Shown here: positions 31,385-43,300 of the stretch, in pieces | How the letters are laid out: each line of letters begins with the position of its first letter | How positions within the stretch are numbered: position 1 is the first letter of the stretch | NCBI GenBank assembly: GCA_033964015.1 | Contig: CM066925.1 | Coordinates: 8,788,204 to 8,852,203 of the forward strand | Reading direction: 5' to 3' | DNA from: Scolanthus callimorphus | Taxonomy: Eukaryota; Cnidaria; Anthozoa; Actiniaria; Edwardsiidae | DNA: 64,000 bases | Position numbers and translations under genes: made by a program | Notes under the pieces: generated by a model | The model's database searches: none | What the model saw: the letters and a program-made list of their open reading frames with translations, nothing else | Told to the model about the DNA's origin: nothing

Positions 31385-34300
31385 ATAATTAAGCCAGCTT
31401 CCAGCGCATCAATAATTATCGTTTTTTTTCCAGAGCGAAGGAGACGTGGACGAAGAGTTGCAAAAGTTGATGGCTGGTGTGAGTGTTGGTGAAGATGAAA
31501 GTATCGATGAACAAGATGAAGAAGATGAACCTTTCTCTACTACTATCAGAGTGTAAGTACAGAGCATGGATCTCTTTATTATAAACTTCACGTGGTTATG
31601 CCACTGTTTTTTTTTAATTATTTAAACCTAGTTCGGTGGTTTGCATAGACAACACAGAATCCTATATTTTACTGGGGGTACTTCAAGTTTTGTACGGGGG
31701 ATGCTCCGCCCAGACTCTGGACCCCTTGCGCTTTTATATAGTAAAATTAGGATTGAGAAAAAGACACCAATTTCTTATAATTCTTGCAAAAATGCATGTG
31801 TTAAATACGCATTTTAAAAAGATCCAAAACGTAGTGCAATATTGAAACCCTTTTCTATAGTACTGCACCAAGAAACTATAGTTATTTTCAGCCCTTTTAT
31901 ATAGTGAAATTCGCAAAAGCTCTACCCTATTTGGGTTGAACCCTCTATCTCCCCACAACAGCCCGGCGTACTACCGCTAAGCTAAACCGGTCGGCGTTTA
32001 GCATCACAGTGATGTGGTTTTGATATTTGAATTTCTTGCGCTGAAATCATGCTCCTCCTAGAATCCAGAACTGTCTCATCTAATAAACTGTTCCGGCATT
32101 TGATTCAGGGATGCTACAGGGACGACATACACCAAATATGGTGTTCACTTGGTTTTCCCACCAAACACAGTCGCTGAAATGACGGACATTGAACTCGTCA
32201 TCCCATCGGCCAAGTCCGTGACGTCTTTGCTCATCAGTGACGAGATACTTATCAGCAATGTCGTGAACCTGGGACCGAGCTCGGTTGAGCTGAAAGAGCC
32301 AGTGGCACTATATTTATGCCATGCCTCGTTTGCTAAGAACCCTGGGTATGAGGTCACTACTAAAGAGCTTAACACTGAAACAGGCTGGGCAGACAACAAG
32401 GAGTTGATTATTAGCGACACGAGAACTCTTAAAGGTTAGAAGAATGCAGTTGATACCCGGATATAATACAATAGATCTTTCTCCGTGGGAGCCCTGTGGT
32501 TTGTTCACCCAACTGGCACGACTCAAACGTAGAATGTTCTTTGTTTCCACACATCAATATTAATTACTTTTCTCGTGCATTACAAGAAAACAAAAGACAT
32601 TGTTTCACATGAGTGGCAGTTTGGAAAACAGACCTAGCAGAAGCACAGGGCCCCCACTCAAGTAATAGTAATGTAGTTGATATTCCTGGGCGTAAATAAA
32701 TGGGAAATACTGGCGGTCATTTTACTCGTTGCTCGCATTTTCGCAACATCCGCAACTCGAAAAATCCGCGTGTCAAGAAAATTTCGCCAAAAACTGTCGA
32801 ATTGCCGACGTTCCAAAATTTCCTTATAAGAAAATCTCCTTTACCTTATTTGTAAGGCCTGTAAGTATAGGAATGTAGTAGGAAAGTCACCAAAACTGGC
32901 AGATGCCGAGAAACCTCGTTCTCTTGGTTGCCATTTTGTTTTCCTACGCCAGAGGGCCTGGATCGAGATTTCCAAATTACCAAAGGCAGCCCGGATTCGT
33001 AAAAATCGATATGACATTCTTGATATTTACCTATTCTTGTTTTATGTTCCTCACGGCAGATGCGTACTCCACCTATAAGGTTCCGCCACCTTTATCCGTT
33101 CCATACCTGCAGCTCGAACTGTGGCAGTTGACTATCCTCGCAGTAGTTATTCGTCCAATCACCATAACCTTCACCGTTACTCCTCGGGGCGGTAGATTTG
33201 GTTCGCTCTCCGATGTTGAAGTGGAGTTCCCTGAGGGAGCAGTGAAGAAAAAGTTTGATATGAATATGAGGGTAAGGGATTTATCCTACCAAGATTTTGT
33301 GTTACTGTGCCTATAACACGAACTCGATGTAGCCTGCTACCGGCCCTCTCGGTTTTTTTTGCGCGCGGGTTTCCTGTGGAATGTTTTGCGCCACACTGCT
33401 GGAGAGCCAGCTGAAATGGGCTGAACATGATGTAACCACCGATACATATCTTATATATGATAAAGAATGGGTGTACTTCGAAGATGACCCACTACGAGTG
33501 TCATCTTCATAGTGAAGCACGGGTGGCGCAGCGTGTAAAGCGTTTGCCTCTCACCTCTGTGCACCGGGTTCGAATCCCAGTCGGGGGCAGTTGGGATTTT
33601 TCTCTGCTGTTTCGAACCTTGTGTCCATCGTGGGTTGAAGTGATTCGTCATTTCGCCTGTGTTTCACGTCTTTCGGATGAGACATTAAAACCGAGGTCCC
33701 GTCTCTCAGCCCACTACACTTAACCACTATGCGAGGGACGTTAAACAATCACAGTGCTCACCACAGAATGTAATCTAACAACCACTCATGATTGTTAAAC
33801 TGCATTGTATAAATCGCAGTCCGCATCTTAGGGATCAGACATATCCACATCTGTAAACCGCATTTGAACATATTCATATGATAATTTGCGGTATACAAGT
33901 GCCTACATTACAATTGTCTCCGCGTGGAAAAATTCCTGTTTTGTGACATTAAGAATTCACGCGCTGGATGCAATGAGTCGTGCCACTGGGTTAATTAATT
34001 TCGATTCTTATTATCAAATTAGAAAATATTTAATTATCTTTCATTCATACAAAATTGGCGGCACCGCCCAATGGCACGGCTCATTGCATTTGACGCGTGA
34101 AAATTTACTCGCTTTTCACGACTGATCATTCAATGGTCACTGAATAATTAGCATACACCTTATTCCAAAAATGGCTAACTGGCCCTTGATGTCTCGTTCT
34201 CGTGAAATTTAATTCTTTTATTTTATATTCACTCAAGCTCAAAGACAAATTATAATTTCATGAGAGTGAGGCCACAAGGGCCGATGGAACAAAAATTTGC

Positions 34301-37300
34301 CATTTTGGAATAAGGTGTATTGGTAGTAGAATTATCATTGGCCATTTTTAGTAGTGGTGTATTTTCTGGGCTCTACCTCCGTGTAAGAACCTGGGTATTG
34401 TTCACGAGTTGCGTTGCAAAGCCTCTTTTGTTTAGTAGAACGAATCATGATGAAATATTAAATGAACACAAATGGTGTCCTCTGGGAATGGTTCTTACAC
34501 GGAGGTATACCATTTACCGTCACGATTGGTTTACCACAGTCGTGTGAAATCGGCTCTATGTGTCTTTTGTTTAGGTACAGCCAATTCCAGCAAGTATCCC
34601 ACGTTCTAATGACTTCATTCCATGCCCACTGATAACCATCCATGGATTTGAAGAACTAGAACAGTTAAACAAACCGGTGACAATCAGACTTCCCCACCCC
34701 TCCCCAGAGAAGAGATCTGAAGGGAAAATACTTTTACTGTCCGAGGGACGCGACGGGAAATGGCTTGATCTCTCAGAAGAGCTGGTGTCAGTTGAACGGA
34801 TAGGTTCAGTATTAGAGATCAAAGTCCTGCATTTCTCCAGGTGAGTATTCATTTCTCCTCCGTTTTCACGTGGCTCATTGCGCCTTTTTGACACACGTCG
34901 AACAAGTCTGACCTGATAGCTCAGCTGGTAGAGCATCGGATGTACAATTCCGGAGGTCGTGGGTTCGAATCCCTCTCGGGATCAGAGATTTTTCTTTCTT
35001 TCTCCGCTTACTAGGGCTAACGCTTATAAGCACACATGGGACCATTTCATTAGCACGTTAGCTTTCACACAAGGTTAATTCCTTATCTCCACCTTTAAAA
35101 AACAGTTTTTAACTAAAGGATGGATCGAAATTCTATGAGATTTAAACGGATTGAGTTCACTCCTTTTCCCGTTACTTCATTAGCATAGACTTTTATGGTA
35201 ATCATGCCACGCCCATCGGAGACAGGGTCTTTAAGTATGAGCAAAAGGCTCCGGAAACAAGAATGTGAGACTTTTATTTTTCCTAGAGGGCCTGGCTTGG
35301 GCGTTGGGGTTTTTTCTTTTCTGCTTTAGTTCTGTGTCAGACCTTGGTGCTCATTGTGGGTTGAAATGATTGGACATTGCACCTATGTGCCCCGTTTTTT
35401 TGGATGAGACAATAAAAGCGAGTTACCCTCTCTCGTTCCATTACATCTAACCTGTATAAAGGGACGCTAAACTAACTACATAACTGACTACACTATGATA
35501 TAAAATGTCACTGATGATTGTAACTACAGTTTATAAAATTGCCGTCCGCATCTTAGAGATCATACACCTGGTTAGTCTAAACCGCATTGGGCAGTCGCAA
35601 CCCCCCCCCCCCCTTTTGAGGACCCCAGTCACAGTCACAGCTACCCACCCTGGATTTTTTTTGAAACACCCACACTGGAAGCACCCACCCAGGAATTCCA
35701 GTGTTTTTTTTCATGACCACCCTGGAAATTGCGCTTTTCCACCCTGGAATTTCGTATTTTACGTGTGACCACCCTGGAATTCCAAGCTCTACTTTGACTA
35801 CCCACCTTGGAATTCCAGAGGTCAGGGGGGGTGCGAATTTTTATGGCGACTGCCCATTTGCTCATATTCATATGATCATTTGTGGTTATACAAGTGTGAA
35901 CATTTTTTCAGGCTATGGCCCTGGATCTTAGTGGAAGGGACAGCTTCTTTGCTTTGCCGGATGGCGTCAGATGTATGTTACCATCTTTCAAGAGGACCCG
36001 AGCTTTCTGCGTACTTTGCCGCTTTCAAAGAACGGGGCGTCACGGGTACTCAACTGCCAGATCCGTTCATAATGAAACTGAAATGCATTCTGGCTACTGA
36101 GGAGGAGAAACTCATGGACAAAATGGAAGGTATGTCCTACGCTATTCTCGTACCCATAGCTTCCTAGCCTGCGAGCTGGCTCTCCAGTGGGTTTCTCGGA
36201 TATTTTATTTTTTTGGCGAGTGGGATTCCTGTGGCTTTTCGCGACACAGGAATCCCGCGCGCCAAAAAAAATAAAATGTCCGAAAATACCGACTGGTGAG
36301 CCAGCTCGCAGGCTCAGCGCTTTACGAGTGTTCACCTCGCAGGGAAGGCTCTGTCGACTGCCGTTTGGGGACCTTTGATTATTGGCTTAATTTCCTTCCT
36401 ACCCAGTGCTCCCCGGCTCGTCAGTCTCGCGGGAGAGGCTACGGTGAAAGGCCAATGGCGCATGCGTAACGCCTGAAAATACTACAGTAGTCGAAGGCAT
36501 ACGTTTAAAAGACAACTAGATAACACATTGTGGTATTGATACCACAAAACTCAGATTTTACAAAATACAAATAGATTTTCAAATTTGAGATATGGCTGGT
36601 TTTGTGCGCATGCGCGCCGTTTCAGCCAATCAGAAGAGGCCCTCAAGACGCTGTTACTACCCCGCGAGGTGGCGAGCTCTGGGTACGAGAGTGGCTTAGT
36701 TATACTCTCATTGTCGGCTCATTTAGTGATCACGTGCTTACCGCGTGATTGTGATTTTACTTGGCTTGACTAACAAGCCAGGCACGCGTTCATGCAATAA
36801 GTAATAGCAATTTGCTTAACTTGCGGTTGCCTGACGGGGAGAATACATTTAATTTGCATTCTCATTGGTGGCTCATTTAGTGACCACGTGCTTATCGCGT
36901 GATAGTGATTTTACTTGGCTTGACTAACAAGAAACCAGGCACGCGGTCAAAAGGTGATGGGGTTTTACTTGGCTTGTGATTGGCCGACGGGGAAACCATT
37001 TAGCAGCAACTTGTTAGTATTTCTCCGTTTATGATTGGCTAGATGTTAGTATCCTCATTTGTATACAGGGAGGGGATACCATCTACTGGGCGAGAACACG
37101 TGCGAGATGAGGCGACTAGAGAAGGCTTATCCACAACTAAGCGGTGGCCTAGAGGAGGTCAGTGAGGAGGGTGACGAAGACTGCCGACCTCACACGTAAG
37201 CAGCTATCCGGTTTTGCAGTATATTAGTATAAAATGATTTGAAGTGGCATACTATACACTTAACGACTGCTCCCGAGGGAAACAGCGAGTTTGTTTTCCC

Positions 37301-40300
37301 GAGAATCCGTCGAGGAAAACAGCGAGATTCGAGGGAAATCAAAACTCGCTTTTTCCCAAGGGTGCATACAGTAAGTGTTTTATTATATAGCGAAAAGAAA
37401 ACTCGGTGTAAAAGTAGTCCTCCGCCTGAATTTCTCGCTCTAGCGATGTCGCCTGCGGCAACAATTTTCATTATTATATAGCTCGTGTTTATTCGATCAA
37501 AGCGCGCGCTCTGATTGGTTCTATCATGGTCACGTGGCGGGCTATAAATTCAATGTAGCCCGCGCGGGCTACAATTAAAAAATTGTTGCCCGCGCGGGCG
37601 ACATCGCTAGAACGAGAAATTTCGGCGGACTATTTTTACATGTTTTACACCGAATTTTCTTTTTGCTATATAATAAAACACTTAATGACTGCATCCTCGG
37701 GAAACAGCGAGTTTTGTTTTCCCTCGAATCTCGATGTTTCCTCGACTTTGTCTCGGGAAACATCGAGATTCTCTGGAAAACAAAACTCGCTGTTTCCCTC
37801 GGAAGCAGTCATTAAGTGTATAATGTAGCCCGCGCGGGCTACATTGAGTTTGTACTTTACCACGTGACCATGATAGAACCAATCAGAGCGCACACTTAGA
37901 TCGAATAAACACGAGCTATATAATAATGCAGAATTTTCTACGCGTCACTGCAGTATGTCACGAGAATTCATTGTATAACTTTTTTATACCATATACCACA
38001 CGCTACAAAAAAGCAACGTTTTACGTGAATGCAGTGCATGATGGGAAGTTTGAGTGGAATACATATATCTTATCATATGTTTTTTCATATAATACGGCGG
38101 ACGTATTTTTCCGAGCCCCGAACAAATAAAAATATTTTCATTTCTTATCAAGATTAACAAGAACATTACACGGTGGCTTGAAGATATAGTGGTTTCAATA
38201 AAGTTTGTCACCCAATAGACTAGAGCCAATAAGCTGTCGGCGCCGCGCATTTCCCTTTCGTAAACGGTCGTTGCCATTGGACGACACTTAGAAAATGTTC
38301 ACGTTTTATTTGTGATATGTCTCAGTCAAGGTAAAAGGAAAAAATCTTGTATAAATTCTACCCTGTTTAGAACCATACCCTAACCGGTAACCCAATTACT
38401 AACCAAACCCTAACCAGTGCGCTACGAGTGAATTCGCTGGGTTGGAGGTGCTTTTTAATTGGATTTGTACTATCTTTCATTAGCATCTATAGAACGAAGC
38501 TATATATATGATAATTACTAACTGTCCCAAGGGATCAGAAATGGCAACGACCTTTCTGAAAAGGCATCGACCGTTCACAGAAATGGCAACGACCGTTCTA
38601 AAAGGCAACGACCGTTTACGAAAGGGAAATGCGCGTCGGCGCCAAGCCTTGTGAGTCATTTGTTGTCCCACGTGCTAATCAAAATACAACAGTCGATTTA
38701 CGCGCGTGTTGGGAACGGCGGGATTTAAACTTATAGTGCACTTTAATCTGAAATTGCAGGGTGCTAAAACTTTAAATGTCCTTTAGTTTCAAAGTTCTTA
38801 AAACGTGTGAACAACAGTATTGTGTACAGCATTAAGCTGCCCATTTTACTTTTCACGCGTTTCCTTTGTCAAAGAGGAAATAAAATACTGACGGAGATTT
38901 GCATGAGTCACTCGAACTACTGAAAGCCCGCTGGAATATTCTGTAGAACAAGTATCTAAAGAAAGACATATTTCGCAAATTCTATTCTGTTCTCCGTCCG
39001 GTCAGTGTTTGTTAGTCATCCTACACCAAAACGATAGTTCTTCAGGTCGGTCTTTTTGAAAGTAAATAATCAGAATGCTCGCGTAGAAATTCAAAACACG
39101 CGCTAAGTAATAAGTACATGTCTTCTGCTAGGACACCCAAAAAAATTTCGATTAAGTATTGGATAGAAGCGAAGTACAATTATTATAATTGTGTCTTTCT
39201 TTATTTATTTGAGAAACGAACCCTTTGGACAAAATGCAGAATGACAGAATGCTAATTGTATCATCCAAACAATTTTGAGCGCCGGGAAGGTTATATTTGA
39301 GTTGTGTCCGCGAATGTCAAATTTTGCTCGATTTCTGAGACATTCGCTCTTAATACTGTACATTTTGAGATGCCAAATTCTCTCACTCGAATTCGGAAAC
39401 AGGTAAAAGTCCAAGGTCGACTTCGCTCATCGCGCGCGGCATTTTGACACACGGAGAATATTTGTTATTAAAAGTACGAATGACCCACAAGGCTTGGCGC
39501 CGACAGCTTGTAGGCTTTAGTCTTTGGGGTGACAAACTTTATTGAAACCACTATATGGATTTATTTTCTCGTGTCAGCAACAATATTTTACTCACTCGCT
39601 GCGCTCGTTCGTAAAATATTGTTCTTGCCACTCGAAAATAAAATCCATATCTTCGCGCCACCGTGTAATATCCTCTATATATCTGCAATCAATGTTGACC
39701 TTATATGGTAATATGACGTCGCAATTGTATAATAATGTCAAACAAACAACGCTATTCCTGCTTTCTGATTGGCTTTCAGGACATCATGGGTAATCATTGC
39801 AAGGAATCGTAGGGGAAATGGAAGCTAAAAAACATCACGCAAAAGTTTCAATCTTAAAGTGCTACTCAAGGCTGAAATTTTAATGACTTAGTTGATTGCA
39901 CATTAAAAATAAGGAAGAATGTCGCTTATTTCGCGTTCATAGCTCTTTTGGTTAAAGAGATATTCAATATTTTTAATTATGCAAATTAGCAAAAACTGAC
40001 GTCACAACAAGACAAGGGCAAAAGAGGCCAACAATGTTTGATGTATAATTCTGTTTGGGATAATTAGATTCACTTCAAACTTGGTAATAACAAAGAAGAA
40101 CCAAGACCTCATACATCCATATGCTAATTAGTGTTTCCATGGTAACACGTTTGGCTATAGAAGTGATTCCTGGAAAAATAGGTAAAATCTGTGAAATATT
40201 CCCTAGGTTTTGAAAGTATATATAATGAAAGGTCGACGGACAGCTTAAACGATGATTATTTAATACGATATTTCAATCGGCCATTACCGATCTTCTTCAG

Positions 40301-43300
40301 GTTTTGAATGGAGATATTTACATTGCATGCTGGATATAAATAAAATAACGGTCACATTTAAAAAAAAAGAAAAATACATATGATACGGTGCTTGAGAAGT
40401 GACAGATAAAAGATAAAATAATGTCAAACAAAACTAAGGATTAATTACAGCTAAAATTAACAAAACTTTCATCTCTTATGTTAAGACCATTAGGAGTTAG
40501 AGTTCGAGCTCTGTTGATGAGAAAAGCTTCTCTGGCTTTGCGTATAGAGTCGCGGTTAGATTTAAGTTTTTCTAAAGGGATTAAAAGCATGTCAGAGGCA
40601 ATGTGGTTAGCTGTATTATGGAAGTGGAGGGCAGCGGTAGTAGGAGTAGATTGACTGTCAGAATCTAAAGTGCGTCGGTGTTCATTAAACCGTTCACGAA
40701 GTTGACGTTTAGTTTCGCCTATATATTGTAGGTGGCAGCGTTTACACTCAATCATGTATATTACATTATTAGTTTTGCAGGTTATTCTAGAAGTTATGTT
40801 TCGGGTTTCGTTAGTGGCGTTAAAAGAATAGGACGTTATGCCATCTGCGATATATTTACAAGTATTACAGTTATCGCCGCAACGGTACGAGCCAGTAGGG
40901 AGGTTGTTTATGAAAGGTTTAGTAAGCTCAGCTTTAACAAGAAGGTCTCGAAGGTTAGGGCTTCTGCGAAAGGCATTTAAAGGAGGATCAGGGAAAGCTT
41001 CTTTGCAACGGTCAGAGGTATGGAGAATTCTAAAATACTTGCGTAAAATACCAGAAATGTAGGGAAGGCTAGAGTTATAAGTTAAAACGAAAGGAATACG
41101 ATCAGATGAATTGTTAGTACTGCCTTTGGGTTTAAGGGCGTCGGCGCGGGACATAGCGGCCGCACGTGAGATTTGCTGATTAACAAAATCACGTTTGTAA
41201 CCGCGTTTATGTAAGAATTCAGTAAGTTCATTACAACGAGCAATGAATGATTCATGTGTAGAACAAATACGGCGGAGTCGTAGAGCTAAACTGTAGGGGA
41301 TACCCTTTTTGGTATGAGAAGGATGACAGGAAGAATAAAGCAGATGTTGATGTTTGTCAGTAGGTTTGCTGTAAAGGTCAGTTTCTACTGCGCCATTGAC
41401 GATAGAGACAGAAACATCAAGAAAGGGAATACTGTTGAAAGAGTGCTCGCATGTAAATTTGATAGTAGGATGTATGCCATTGAGATATGAAACAAAAGAA
41501 ACAAGATCCTCTTCGGACCTGTCCCAAATCATGAAGATGTCATCTAGATATCTCCACCATGTGTGTGGTTTATAGGGAGCTTTAGCAAGTGCATTAGTTT
41601 CGAAGAGACCTAGAAAAAGGTTAGCAAAAGAAGGCGCCATCCTAGTGCCCATAGCAGTTCCGTGAATCTGGAGGTAGTTATTATCATTAAAGGTAAAATG
41701 ATTCATAGTGAGGATCATGCGAATAAGGTCACATATAGTTTCAGTGGGAATTTGTTTACTGAAACGGGTGGAGAGATAATGACGGCAAGCTTTAATTCCA
41801 TCATTATGTATTTTTCTTTTTTTTTAAATGTGACCGTTATTTTATTTATATCCAGCATGCAATGTAAATATCTCCATTCAAAACCTGAAGAAGATCGGTA
41901 ATGGCCGATTGAAATATCGTATTAAATAATCATCGTTTAAGCTGTCCGTCGACCTTTCATTATATATATTTTTCTCAGTTCAACTGGTTGACAGGTCCGT
42001 TTATCAGCATCCAGCTTGGCAAAATACCTCGTTCGCGGATTTTCATATTTTAGTTTTGAAAGTCTCGGAAACTTTCTGATTTGTTTGTCAACACAACCCA
42101 GAGTATTTTGACAAAGTATTGTAGTACTTCACTCGTAGGTGAATACGTTTCAGATTTTCCAATTTTTTAAACAGACAGCCCTAGTGTCAATAGCGTTACC
42201 ATGGAAACAGTAATAAACATGTCAGAGGTTGTGGTTTTGGTCCTTCTTTGTTATTACCAAGTTTTAAGTGAATCTAACTATCCCAAACAGAATTATACAT
42301 AAAACATTGTTGGCCTCTTTTGTCCTTGTCTTGTTGTGACGTCATTTTTTGCTAATTTGCATAAGTAAAAATCTTCCATATCTCTGAAGCCAAAAGAGCT
42401 ATGACGCGAAATAAACGGCATTCTTCCTTATTTTGAATGTGCAATAAAATAAGCCATTAAAATTTCAGGCTTGAGTAGCACTTTAAGGCCCGTTCACACG
42501 GCGCGATCTTAGCTGCGATTTTAGGTGTGATTTTTGAGGCGATCGTCGCGCGATTTGGCCCTGCGATATTTGTCAGTTTGTTGGCGATATGAAGAAATCG
42601 CACCCGCATCGCAGTGGAATTTGAACATCTTCAAAACGCCTGCGACGTCGCGGCGACATCGCAAGTGAAATCGCCATAAGATCGCAGGCCGTTCACAAAT
42701 TGCGATATGACATCGCCATTGGATCGCAGCAGAAATTGCACCTCAAATCGCGCCTTGGAACGGGCCTTTAGACTTTCCCGAATCCGCGCGGGTTTGACAA
42801 TAAACGTCCGCCTTTCTTGATATATATTTTTCAGGTTTCGCGGTGAAGCTGGGATATGCGACACGCAAACGCTGTATGCTAGGACAGCCTCCAGGAATGA
42901 GCAAGGTAGCCTCACGTACCTCAAGTATTATAGCAGACCTCCCGATCAGCGAGATGTCAGGGAGTCCGCGTTCCTTTGCCGGTTACCTATCAACCTAAGA
43001 GATGCTACGAATCAGGTACTATTCCAACATTGGGCAGTCGCAAACAAATTCCACTCCCCCTGTTGAGGATCCGAGTTTCAGATATCCACTCTGGAAATCT
43101 TGGGTAGTCTCTACCCACCCTGGAATTCAAGTGAATTCAAGTCAGCGTCATAACCCAAGATCTTACCTATGAGCTACGAGCGAGTTGGAACATACTCTAT
43201 TTGAATTCAATCGTAGAACGAGAATATGTGAATCATAATGGATACTTATACTAGCTAGCCGCCATCTTGAAGTGGATGTAAAAAATAAATTCGCCCGCCA

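Larger units (their letters stand above)
39850..42490. repeat. Old fold-back element hosting the Penelope-like insertion
   Basis: Arms of roughly 250 bp: left about 39850-40105 (AAAGTGCTACTCAAGGCTGA; TTGTGACGTC on the complement; GATTCACTTCAAACTTGG) and right about 42235-42490 (CCAAGTTTTAAGTGAATC; TTGTTGTGACGTCA; TTGAGTAGCACTTTAA) are inverted but visibly diverged. The Penelope-like unit at 40217-41968 lies near the centre. Confidence 0.7.

Noticed and set aside
34911..34984. tRNA gene with A and B boxes
   Set aside because: The anticodon arm closes only with an 8-base loop, the acceptor stem does not pair properly, and the sequence runs on into a repeat body found elsewhere. It is a SINE head.
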